DNA from: a virus
Virus record (IMG/VR): IMGVR_UViG_3300036819_000087
Span: 1-64,000 of that record
Strand: one strand, 5' to 3'
DNA: 64,000 nucleotides
Of the stretch, positions 7,385-15,800 are shown one piece after another. The position numbers and the translations under genes are program-made. The notes below the pieces were generated by a model. It saw nothing but the letters and a program-made list of their open reading frames with translations. It searched no databases and was not told where the DNA came from. Numbering within the stretch: position 1 is the first letter of the stretch; each line of letters opens with the position of its first letter.

Positions 7385-8101
7385 TTACTGCCCGGCGCTG
7401 GTGAGCCGGGCAGCCAGTTCCGCCTTGGTGCCGTGCTGGTCGAGGCCGCGGCGTTTGCATTCCTCGCGGAGCTCGGCGACCTTCATCCCGTCCACGTCGC
7501 TCTTGGTGAGCTGCGGAAAGGCGTACGGCCCGGCCGGGATGGGCGCGGCCATCTTGTGGGCGTCGCCGGGTTCACCGAACTGGATGACCTGGTCTGCGGT
7601 CAGCGTGTTGATCCCGCCGTGGACCTCTCCGGTTTGGGCTTTGCCGGTCTGGGTGAAGTTGTGGCCGCACTCCCCGCAGAAGTTGGTGCCCGCCGAGGCG
7701 GTGTGCCCGTTGGGGCATTCCTTGGTCGCGCCGAGGTCGTGGGGCACCGCCGCGTTGGGGGTGCCGGACATGAGGGTCTGGAGGGCGTCGGCGGCCTCGG
7801 GCATCCCGGCCAGGCGGGCCAAGGCCAAGGCCATGATCTGGTCCCGGTCCCGGGACCCGCGCAGCTCAAGGTCCTCGCGGGCGCGGGTCTCATCCGGTGT
7901 TTCGGGGATCTCCGACACGGTCCCCGCCCAGAGCGGGTCGTTGCGGAGGATCGGGGAGGCCGCGCATTGGGGGCATTCGAGCCGCCAGATGCGGACGGGG
8001 GCACCGTCGATGACGGGTCGGCTGTGGCCACGGCCGCAACCTCCGCCCTCGGCGGACAGAGCAACGTGCGCCACGTCGCTCCGCGCATACAAACCAGCCA
8101 T
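7385..8101 (-). CDS. Zinc-ribbon and SAP-domain protein
   Basis: 238 residues, ATG at 8101 with a strong AAGGAA site. The N-terminal part holds a CPQCAASPILRNDPLW segment, the centre a zinc ribbon (ECPNGHTASAGTNFCGECGH), and the last 36 residues a SAP domain (DGMKVAELREECKRRGLD, then GTKAELAARL). SAP modules bind DNA and are common in actinophage head-assembly genes, where they may contact packaged DNA. Lies between the capsid/decoration genes and the neck. Confidence 0.7.
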   Translation of the reverse strand: MAGLYARSDVAHVALSAEGGGCGRGHSRPVIDGAPVRIWRLECPQCAASPILRNDPLWAGTVSEIPETPDETRAREDLELRGSRDRDQIMALALARLAGMPEAADALQTLMSGTPNAAVPHDLGATKECPNGHTASAGTNFCGECGHNFTQTGKAQTGEVHGGINTLTADQVIQFGEPGDAHKMAAPIPAGPYAFPQLTKSDVDGMKVAELREECKRRGLDQHGTKAELAARLTSAGQ

Positions 8102-8153
8102 GTCATTCCTTCCAATGGGGTAGTTGGTACAGGTGGAACAGGTGGGATAAGTG

Positions 8154-8217
8154 AGCGCCCCGCCTGGAGTTGAACCAGGCACCTCGCTGGCCGGGGCCTG
8201 ACACTGGACTAGCGCGC
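8154..8217 (-). pseudogene. tRNA-like remnant
   Basis: The minus strand has a well-formed T arm (CCTGG TTCAACT CCAGG, with the GTTCAAnTC consensus) followed by CGGGGCGC, and upstream a possible D arm (TAGTCCAGTG). The anticodon arm is missing or shortened and the acceptor stem pairs only partly, so this looks like a degenerate tRNA or a tRNA-derived remnant rather than a working gene. Confidence 0.35.
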
Positions 8218-8280
8218 GTCGCCGCGGGCCAGGGCTGATTCCTCGGCCGAGGACCAAGCGCGGGGGGCAAGATTGGGCGG

Positions 8281-8655
8281 GTGGACATTGATGTGCGCAC
8301 CATGACCCAGCCCGAACTGGTCCGGCGCCGGGCTGAACTCGAAGGCATCCTGGCCGTGCTGGCCGCGCACACCCTCGACGAGGTGTGCGCCGAACTCGGC
8401 GAGATCAGCTACCTGCTGAACCGGACGAGAGCGTTCGGGGAGTGCCGGCACTGCGGGCAGGAGATCGTCCAGTCCTGCGACCCGCCGTCGCTGCCGGGTC
8501 TGTGCCGGGGGTGGAAGCACACCGCGTGGCTTGATCAGATGCCGATCGGCGCCCACTACTGCGGGGGCCGATCGGTCAACCCGCTGGCAGAGCCAGCGGA
8601 GCCTCCGACACTTTCCGGAGGGCCTCAGCGACCACCCGTTCGTCCTGCCGGATGA
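8281..8655 (+). CDS. Small moron protein with zinc-binding centre
   Basis: 124 residues from GTG at 8281. The first 60 residues are helical (DVRTMTQPELVRRRAELEGI, ISYLLNRT), followed by CRHCGQEIVQSC, CRGWKH and a YCGG. The C-terminal 40 residues are Pro/Gly-rich and overlap, antisense, the end of the ParB-like gene by 80 bp. Only gene of its orientation here, between the SAP-protein start and ParB. Function unknown. Confidence 0.6.
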   Translation: MDIDVRTMTQPELVRRRAELEGILAVLAAHTLDEVCAELGEISYLLNRTRAFGECRHCGQEIVQSCDPPSLPGLCRGWKHTAWLDQMPIGAHYCGGRSVNPLAEPAEPPTLSGGPQRPPVRPAG

Positions 8656-9364
8656 CGGTCTCCCAGCACTCCCCGCACGCCCCCGACCGGCCGACCCGGC
8701 GCCGCGCCGAGTGTTCCCGGCCGTCGCACAGCGCGGCCGCTTTGCGGGCCAGCGGATGCGAGACGGTGAAATGGTCCGGTTCCCACACCGGCCCCACCGA
8801 GGGTTTCCCGTCCCGTTTCCGCTGTTTGGCGCGGATCCGGCGGACCGCGCCGACCGCGTCGGCCGCGGACAGTTCCCCCGCCCGGACCTGCGCTTGGGCG
8901 GCGGGGGCCAGGTCGAGGAGCGCGAGGTAGAACCCGACGGTGGCGTCGGTCATGCCGATGCTCTTGGCGATCCGCACGTTGGAGTAGCCGCGGTCCCGGA
9001 GCCGCCCCATCGCGGTGGCTTTCTCCATGGGGCCGAGGTCGCGGCGGTGGCAGTTCTCGACCAGCATCAGTTCTTCGGCGGCCACGCCGCTGTCGCCGGT
9101 CCGGATGACGACGGGGACCATGTCGAGGCGGCTGCCGTCCGGGCGGCGGACCTTTTTCGCGGCGGCGTGGCGGCGGTGCCCGGCCAGGATCTGGTAGCAG
9201 CCGGGCAGCTCAGGGTGGACCTCGACCACGATCGGCTGAAGGAGACCGTGCCGGGCGATCGACGCGATCGTTTCGGTGAGGTCGCCGAGGTCCTCGCGGG
9301 GGTTGTCCGGATGCGGGTGGATCCGGTTGATATGGATCTGCCGCTGGGCGCTGGTGTGTGTCAC
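8576..9364 (-). CDS. ParB-like DNA-binding protein
   Basis: 262 residues. N-terminal ParB/Srx fold: INRIHPHPDNPREDLGDL, IARHGLLQPIVV and the nucleotide/DNA box QILAGHRRHAAAKK. A helix-turn-helix follows (EKATAMGRLRDRGYSNVRIA, KSIGMTDATVGFYLALL). The C-terminal part has C-x-x-C (GACGEC) and a helix. ParB proteins spread on DNA from a parS site using CTP; with ParA they segregate plasmids. No ParA is visible. Its place inside a virion operon suggests either partitioning of a plasmid-like prophage or a late regulatory role. A second ParB domain is fused to a methyltransferase at 41707. Confidence 0.8.
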   Translation of the reverse strand: MTHTSAQRQIHINRIHPHPDNPREDLGDLTETIASIARHGLLQPIVVEVHPELPGCYQILAGHRRHAAAKKVRRPDGSRLDMVPVVIRTGDSGVAAEELMLVENCHRRDLGPMEKATAMGRLRDRGYSNVRIAKSIGMTDATVGFYLALLDLAPAAQAQVRAGELSAADAVGAVRRIRAKQRKRDGKPSVGPVWEPDHFTVSHPLARKAAALCDGREHSARRRVGRSGACGECWETVIRQDERVVAEALRKVSEAPLALPAG

Positions 9365-9367
9365 CGG

Positions 9368-9700
9368 TCAGGCCGCCGGGAACGGGATCGGCACCACCAT
9401 CGGCGGACCGTCCGGCGGCTCCTGTTCCGCCTCGGGGATGGTCGGGCCGCCGCACCGCGGGCACGTGGCCGACCAGGCTTGGGCGAGGAACCGGCACGGC
9501 TGGCACCAGCGGCCGTTGCGGGTGCCGATCGCGGTCGCCCCTTTGGTGACCAGGCCGATCGACGAGTGCTGCGACTTGGCCAGGGCGTCGGCGTGCCGGT
9601 CCTCCAGCACCACCGACCCGCCCGGCTTGGTGTCGTACCTGGTCCCGTCTGCGCAGGTGAATCCGCCGCAGCCGGGCGGTAGCTGGACCCGTTCAGGCAT
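9368..9700 (-). CDS. Small zinc-binding protein in the head region
   Basis: 110 residues, ATG at 9700. Opens PERVQLPPGCGGFTCADGT, contains VVLEDRHADALAKSQHSS and a zinc ribbon (CQPCRFLAQ, then CPRCGG), and ends in a Pro-rich tail. The layout 'F.C.dGt.Y....G..V.v...hA..L..S' is common in small actinophage proteins next to the capsid genes. Role unknown. Confidence 0.65.
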   Translation of the reverse strand: MPERVQLPPGCGGFTCADGTRYDTKPGGSVVLEDRHADALAKSQHSSIGLVTKGATAIGTRNGRWCQPCRFLAQAWSATCPRCGGPTIPEAEQEPPDGPPMVVPIPFPAA

Positions 9701-9710
9701 CGGCGGGCTC

Positions 9711-9977
9711 CTATCCGCTGGTGATGGTGAGGACGCCGAGGGTCGTGGCCGCGGAGCCGACGGCGTACAGGTTCTGGCCGCGGGAACCGGGCCAGCCGGT
9801 GATGTCAACCTGGGCGCCGGCGGGTATCCCGTACCCGTTGGCCGAGGTGACACCGGTCCCGCCGATGAACACGGGCCCGGCGCTGGTGTTGGACAGCAGG
9901 ACGGTGCACGGGCCGGGGGGCACGGCGACCACCATGGTGGCCGCCGTGCCGACCGCAGCCTGCTCGGCTGAAATCAT
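9711..9977 (-). CDS. Decoration-like beta protein 3 (shortest of three paralogues)
   Basis: 88 residues. Pattern NTSAGPVFIGGTGVTSANGY, then IPAGAQVDI and LYAVGS matches the two genes before it. Third of three tandem small beta-proteins directly after the capsid gene, so a decoration or head-fibre subunit is plausible. Confidence 0.6.
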   Translation of the reverse strand: MISAEQAAVGTAATMVVAVPPGPCTVLLSNTSAGPVFIGGTGVTSANGYGIPAGAQVDITGWPGSRGQNLYAVGSAATTLGVLTITSG

Positions 9978-9984
9978 CCGGGCC

Positions 9985-10479
9985 TCACACCGCCCCGGCC
10001 GAGACCGCCACCTGCGTGGTGGCCTGGCCGATCCCGTTGAACGTGCTGGCGGATCCGTGCGCGAACGCGAACGGGGCCGCCGTGGTCACCGACCCCGCCG
10101 CCGAAGCGGACACGGTCTGGATCTCCTGCCGGGCACTGCCCGCCTCGATCACGATCTGGGAGCCGACGGTGAAGAACGTGCCACCCGACGCGACGGACAG
10201 CACCGACCCGCCCTGCGCGGCCGCCGAGCTGGTCGTGCCGGCCAGCGCACCCGCCGAGGCGTTGAACCCGGCCACCCCGTAGACGGGGAGGCTGGCGTTG
10301 GCGAAGCTGACCGACTCACCGGGCGGCAGTTCGAGCCCGCCGACCGTGGTGACCGCCGGCCCGCCGAGATACAGGGGGTTGCTGCCGATGTTCTGGATGA
10401 AGACCGACGACTTCCCGGACGTGTTGGGCACGTACAGGCTGACGGGGGTCGCGGCGATGGGGACGTTGAACGGTGGCAC
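9985..10479 (-). CDS. Decoration-like beta protein 2
   Basis: 164 residues from GTG at 10479. The N-terminal domain has NIGSNPLYLGGPAVTTVGG, LPPGESVSF and PVYGVAG, i.e. the same N-x-G-x-x-x-(V/L)-Y-(V/L)-G-G-x-A-V-T-T core as its neighbours. The C-terminal half is the shared virion beta module (GGSVLSVASGGTFFTVGSQI, EIQTVSAS, AHGSAST). Coupled in a row after the major capsid gene. Predicted virion surface protein; the exact position on the particle is not known. Confidence 0.65.
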   Translation of the reverse strand: MPPFNVPIAATPVSLYVPNTSGKSSVFIQNIGSNPLYLGGPAVTTVGGLELPPGESVSFANASLPVYGVAGFNASAGALAGTTSSAAAQGGSVLSVASGGTFFTVGSQIVIEAGSARQEIQTVSASAAGSVTTAAPFAFAHGSASTFNGIGQATTQVAVSAGAV

Positions 10480-10501
10480 ACTGGCCTCCTCTCGACCGTG
10501 G

Positions 10502-10855
10502 TCAGACCACGGCGTCGACGGTGACCAGCCCGGCCTCGACCGGGACGGACACGGCGGCGGTGATGCCCCACAGGTTGAACGTGGACGAGGCGCCGGTCGA
10601 GGCGGAGCCCTGGATGACCAGGGACTGCCCGGCCGGGATCGGGACACCGGTCGCGGTGGTGACGGCGGAGCCGCCGACGTAGACGGTGGCGGTGCCGGCG
10701 TTCTGGATCTGGAGACCGGTACTGAGACCGGCACCGGGCGGGAACGTGTACGAGGTGCCGCCGACAGTGCAGCCGGTACCCGAGAACAGGACGGTCGCGG
10801 TCGTGCCGGGCAGGCTGGTCTGGTAGGCGGGCGGGGAGGTAACGAAGATCGCCAC
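10502..10855 (-). CDS. Decoration-like beta protein 1
   Basis: 117 residues from GTG at 10855, in the motif AAGGAGCTGTGTGGC shared by virion genes. Core NAGTATVYVGGSAVTTATGV, IPAGQSLVIQG and LWGITAAVSV. First gene after the capsid gene, from which it is separated by a 14-bp hairpin. Likely a small beta-sandwich decoration protein, by position and by its two tandem paralogues. Confidence 0.65.
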   Translation of the reverse strand: MAIFVTSPPAYQTSLPGTTATVLFSGTGCTVGGTSYTFPPGAGLSTGLQIQNAGTATVYVGGSAVTTATGVPIPAGQSLVIQGSASTGASSTFNLWGITAAVSVPVEAGLVTVDAVV

Positions 10856-10882
10856 ACAGCTCCTTCCGAGCGGTGAACGTGC

Positions 10883-10921
10883 GTCAGCCCCGGCCCGGGA
10901 GGGGGTTGGGCCGGGGCTGAC
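10883..10921 (-). terminator. 14-bp hairpin after the capsid gene
   Basis: Perfect arms GTCAGCCCCGGCCC (10883-10896) and its complement (10908-10921) with an 11-nt loop, between the capsid stop and the first decoration gene. No T-run follows on either strand. Likely a partial terminator or mRNA-stabilising structure that raises capsid expression over its neighbours. Confidence 0.6.
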
Positions 10922-10953
10922 ACGGGGTTGGGGTTCGGGGGTTGCCCGCTCGG

Positions 10954-12795
10954 TCAGGAGTAGGGGGTGGAGTCGTTGACCTGGAGACCGGCCAGCACAC
11001 CGCTGTACTGCGGCGCGTGGGCGACCAGCGCGCCGTACATGAACAGGCTGTACCGAAAACTTGCGTCGATGACGGGCCAGGCGATCGAGACGTAGTCCTG
11101 GACCATGGTCATTTCCCAGGCGTTGGCCACGTTGGTCCACGTCTGGGGCAGCGCGTAGCTCATCAGCATCGCGGTGCCCTGGGTCAGCCACGGGTGCACG
11201 ACCAGCTTCAGGATCGAACGTGTGATCGGGTTCTGGAACTCCGACACGGCGGCGCCGACGCGGACGCCGGGGACCTCGGACTGCTCCAGGAACAGCCGGT
11301 AGTTGGTCGCCGACCCGGCCGCGATCACGTCGTTCGACAGGCGCATGATGTCGCCGCCGTCACCGACCAGCTCGCCGGGGTCGGCCTTGAACGCGCCCGG
11401 CGCGTTGCTGTTGGACTCCCACAGGGCGTCCAGCGCGGTGTAGATCGCGTTGTAGGACAGGTGGGTGCCGACGTTGGGGGCGTAGTAGCCGCCCTGCCAG
11501 CCGTTGGGGTAGATGCCGTTGTTGGCGGACTTGCCTTCCAGGGTCGGGATGATCCCTTCCATGCGGGTCCCGGCCCCGGTCGTGGTGTCCGTGGTCGGGG
11601 GATGCGCGCCGGTGGTGGGCACCGCGCCCTGGAGCGTGTACTTCGCGCCACCGACCGAGCTGACCATCTTGAAGCAGGCCGAGGACGCTTGCGCGGAGCC
11701 GGCACCGACCGCGTAGATGTTCCACTGGAGCGCGCCGGCGCTGTTGGTGGTGGTCACGTCGATCACGCTGGTGCCGGTGGTCGCCCCGGTCACGTTGATC
11801 ACGTTGGAGGCGACGGTCTCGCCCCAGTAGTTGGTCGCGGTCGCGCAGATCGACACGTCCGCGTTGCTGAACGTGATGGGGGTCTCGTTGCTGCCCGCCG
11901 TCCGCGCCGTGGCGGAGACCAGCACAGGAGCTGACAGCGGGGTCGAGGTCGCCGCGATCATCGCGTATTCCTCGCCCAGCATCATCTCTTGCAGCAGGAC
12001 CAGGTTGGCCAGCGCGGAGATGTCCTCGAAGCCCTGCCCGGCGAACTGCGCGAGCCACGACAGCGACTCGGTCAGGCCGAAGAACCGGTACGGCACCTCG
12101 AGCTGAACTTCCGTCTGGGAACCGGACGACGGGAGGTTCAGCGGCCAGGAGCCGCCGGACAGGTTGCCGCCGTTCTCGACCAGTTCGGGGATGGAGATGT
12201 CGATGACACCCTGGCCACCCGTCTGGCTGCCCGAGATGCCGGTGAACACGCGCTCGATCCGCGCCGTGCCCTGACCCGCGGGGCGGGGCAGCTTGTTGCG
12301 GAAGACGGTGTACACGGGGTAGATCAGCCGGCTGGGGGCCAGCAGGTCGAACGGGACCAGGCCGGAGACGGTGCCGATACCGAGGTTCCCCGCGGTGAAC
12401 GACTTGAGGGCGTCGGCGCCGCCGGGCATGCCGCCGAGGACCTGGGAGAGCTGCTCCCCCAGCGACGGCATGGTCAGCGCGGTCTTGAGGGCACCGAACT
12501 GGTTGAGGAAGTCGGGGCGGAATCCCTTGGCGACCGAGGCGCGGTCACGGAACCCGCGGCTGGTCTCGGCGCGCAGGTCGACGGTGGCCTGGGCGGCCCG
12601 GTTCATGATGTCGGTCGGGTCGGACAGGGGGGCGTTGCTGCCGGTCGCGTACCCGGCGCCCTTGACCAGGGCCGGCATGCGGGCCTTGATCATGTCGCCG
12701 GTGGTGTTGTACCGGGCGGCCTCCGCTCCTGCGGCGGCGGTTGAACCGGTCAGCGCGGTGGGCGCTGGCGGTTCAGAGGTCAGAACATCAGCCAC
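10954..12795 (-). CDS. Major capsid protein (HK97-fold type) with Ig-like insertion
   Basis: 613 residues from GTG at 12795. A helical N-terminal arm (about 1-130) may be a scaffold-like or cleaved delta region. The core then shows the E-loop/P-domain style sequence (VSGLVPFDLLAPSRLIYPVY, TVFRNKLPRP, IERVFTGISG), SLSWLAQFAGQGFEDISALA and LQEMMLGEEYAMI, the usual 'all-helical spine' of actinophage capsids. An insertion of about 130 residues (APVLVSATARTAGSNETPIT through TLQGAVPTTG) reads as an Ig-like surface domain. The C-terminal part (SILKLVVHPWLTQGTAML, WPVIDASFRYSLFMYG) closes the fold. Next to the protease gene and followed by decoration genes, as expected. Confidence 0.88.
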   Translation of the reverse strand: MADVLTSEPPAPTALTGSTAAAGAEAARYNTTGDMIKARMPALVKGAGYATGSNAPLSDPTDIMNRAAQATVDLRAETSRGFRDRASVAKGFRPDFLNQFGALKTALTMPSLGEQLSQVLGGMPGGADALKSFTAGNLGIGTVSGLVPFDLLAPSRLIYPVYTVFRNKLPRPAGQGTARIERVFTGISGSQTGGQGVIDISIPELVENGGNLSGGSWPLNLPSSGSQTEVQLEVPYRFFGLTESLSWLAQFAGQGFEDISALANLVLLQEMMLGEEYAMIAATSTPLSAPVLVSATARTAGSNETPITFSNADVSICATATNYWGETVASNVINVTGATTGTSVIDVTTTNSAGALQWNIYAVGAGSAQASSACFKMVSSVGGAKYTLQGAVPTTGAHPPTTDTTTGAGTRMEGIIPTLEGKSANNGIYPNGWQGGYYAPNVGTHLSYNAIYTALDALWESNSNAPGAFKADPGELVGDGGDIMRLSNDVIAAGSATNYRLFLEQSEVPGVRVGAAVSEFQNPITRSILKLVVHPWLTQGTAMLMSYALPQTWTNVANAWEMTMVQDYVSIAWPVIDASFRYSLFMYGALVAHAPQYSGVLAGLQVNDSTPYS

Positions 12796-12823
12796 ACAAC
12801 CTCTTTCCTGGGGTGGCTCTGCA

Positions 12824-12841
12824 CACCCCCACGCGGGGGTG
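12824..12841 (-). terminator. Short GC hairpin between protease and capsid genes
   Basis: CACCCCC / GGGGGTG arms with a 4-nt loop, just upstream of the capsid ribosome-binding site. It may be a weak terminator or RNA-processing element; no T-run is visible. Confidence 0.35.
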
Positions 12842-12852
12842 CGGGGTGGGGT

Positions 12853-15800
12853 CTACTGGTGGGTGGTGCCGTTGCCGGCGATGCCGAGCTGACCGGACAG
12901 CGCCTGCCAGGCGCGTTCCCGCATCGCGGGGTCCGGGGAGTTGCGCCACTCGTCGGCGAGGTTGCGCATGACCGCCATCTGGGACCGCTCCGCGGCCTTG
13001 GTGACGGTCGGGTTTTCGATCGACCCCACCGGGGCCATCGAAGCTGGGTTGGGGAACGCTGGCCCGCGGTAGGGGGCGACACCCTGGTCGGGTTCCTCGG
13101 CGAGGGCGTTGAGCATCTTGCCCTGCTTGCGCAGCAGGCGGGCCTGCCGGGCCAGGACCTCGCCCTGTTCGTCGAGGCGGGCCAGGAGCGGCACGGTCAC
13201 CTCGGCGAGGGCCTCCTTGATCAGGTCCGGGCTGTATGCGCCTGCCCCGGCCCCGGCCGCTTTGCCGGTCCAGGTCGCGTTCACGGGGACGCTGGCGGGG
13301 AAGCCGAGGGGGGGCAGGCCGAGGACCTCGCGGGCCTCGTTCACCGGCATGTCGCCCTTGATGACCTGTTCGGCGAGCCACTTGCGGGTGCCCTCCGCGT
13401 CGTAGGCCAGGCCGTCAGCGTCCTGGCCGCCGAACCCGTCACCGTCGCCGGCCGAGGCCGACTTGTGGCCTTCCGCCGCCGGGGCGGCCGCGGCCGCGTC
13501 GCCGCTGCCGGCCATGGGGCAGAGGCTGGGGAACGTCTGCGCGATGTGGTCGTGGATCGCGGCCAGCGCCTGGTGGACCTGGTCGCGGGCCGTGTTCCGG
13601 TAGAACAGGCGGCCGCTCTTGTTCGACGGGGAGTCCGCGGCGTGCCCGGCGGTGAGCGCCCCCCGGTCGAACTCGGCGGCGGTGATGTCGCTGGCGGGCA
13701 CCCGGGCCGTGTTCGGCTCCTTGTGCCCCGGCGATGGGGCAGCATGCCCGGCCGTGATGTACGGCCGGTTGAACCGGCCCGGGGACAGCTCCGACGGGGT
13801 GGGGGCGTGGCCGGGGCCCGGGTTGGCGTCCTGGAACGCCTTGTGGACCGCTTCACCCACCTCGGCGAGGACGATCGGGTCGGCGGCCTTCAGCATCACC
13901 GCGTCCTGCCACAGGACCTGCGACTTGGCGGCCTCGTCCAGCGGCGCGGAGGTGGCGGCGGTGAACGCGGCCCGCGCCCACTCGTCCGTGTCAACCACGT
14001 TGGCGAGGGTCGCGCCCGGGTGAGCCTTGGCCACATCGGCTGGGTGGTAGGCGGCGCAGGTCAGGTCGTGGAGGCGGCCGAGGTCACCGGGCACACCGAG
14101 GGTCTTGAACCGGGAGTGGGCGGCCTTCTCGTAGTCAGCGTCGGGGTCGGTGGGCAGCCGGGCGTCGTGTTCGAGGGCCTCGATCGCCTGCCCGTCCGGT
14201 TCCCGGTGCTTCGGCACCGGGGTGGTGTGCTCCCCGCGGACCCCATCACCAGGTGACGGCTTGCCCGCCTTGCTGGCCTTGGCGTCGCTGGCCTCGTCGT
14301 CCTCGTCGTCATCATCCTCGGGGGACTCGTCCCCGTCGTCCCCGTCATCCTCCCCATCATCGGGGTCATCGCCGGAGGCGGTGTCGTCCTCGGCCAGGTC
14401 ATCCCCGCCGTCGTCGTCGGTCTTGCCCTTGGCCAGGTCGGTGTCCTCGACCGCGCCGGCGTCAGCGTCGCCGGCCTTCCGGGCGGGGGGGAGTTTCGCG
14501 CCGCACCCCTCGCAGTGGCTGCCGTCGAAGTCGGAGTGGTGGTTCTTCCCGCACTCCTTGCACGCCCGCTTCCCGGCCTTCTCCACGTCCGCCTCGGCCG
14601 GGCTGCCGCCGATCTCCCCGGTGCCCTTGCAGCGGGGGCACTTCACGTGCCCGTCCCGGATCGTCTTGGTGCCGTGGCAGAGCGTGCATTCGCTCTTGGT
14701 GGTCAGGTCCTCGCTGGTGTCGACACGTGCCGCCTTTCCCGCCCCGTCCTGCCACGAGCCGGGCAGCCGGGCCGCGAACTGCGGCCCCTTCCGGTGGGCG
14801 ATCCTTGTGATGTTGGCGCGGAGCTTGTCCGGCCCGTAGTTGCTGTCGCCGGCCCGGCCGATCGAGGTGGCCGCGTCGTGCACGTCCTGCGGGGTTTTGA
14901 TCGGGTAGGACCGGTCCCGGCCCGCGAAATCGGAGTCCGGGAGGGCGTCGCGGTCGGTGCCGCCGCCCACGTTCGGGTCAAAATCGCGTTTCGCCGACTG
15001 GGCGCTGGTGGACTTGGCGCCGGGCCCGGACCGTTGCGCGTCGTCAAGCTTGGCGTGGGCGGCCGGGTCGGTTTCCTGCGGGTCGTCATCCATCGGCTTG
15101 GCCCGGGTCCGTGGCTTGCGCGGTTCCGGCTCGGCGGGGCTGGTGGCGTCGTCCTCGTCGACCTCATCCGCTGCCGCGGCCTTCCCCGCGGTCTCGCGGG
15201 TGATCGCCTGGGCGTGGGCGAGGTTCCCGGCCGTGGTCTGGTGCTGTTCCGGTTTCGCTGCCGGCTTGGCCCGGCCCGAACTGGTGTGGTGCCGGGCCGC
15301 CGCGGCCTGCTCCTCCTCAGCCTCCTCGTGCGCCTCGTGCGCCTCATGCGCCTCATGGGCAGTGTGGGCGTCGTGTTCGGCGTGCTGGTGCGCCAGGTGC
15401 GCGAGGTGCTCCTCGTGGACCTCGTGCATGACGTGGAGCTGGTGCGCGTCCGGCTTCTTCCCGGCCGCTTCCCGCTGTTCCCCCTGGTGGGCTTCATCCC
15501 ACGCCGTCCAGTCCTTGCCCACCATGCGGGCCTCGGCCTCACGGCGGGCGTCGAGGAGCTTGGCCAGGTCACCGGGGCTGAACGACACCGACACGTCCTC
15601 GGGCAACTCCACCGTCACCGTCTTGCCTCGTCCACGCGCCCACTCCTCACCATCGCCTTGACTGGCCACAACCCGTGCGGCGTCCCCGGCCCGGCCCCGC
15701 CGGGTCTGCCACACCCCGTAACCGCCGCCCGCGCCGTTGGAGAGACGCCCGACCACGTACCCGTTGACGTGGGAGTCGCCGGGCTGCATGTTCCGCGCCT

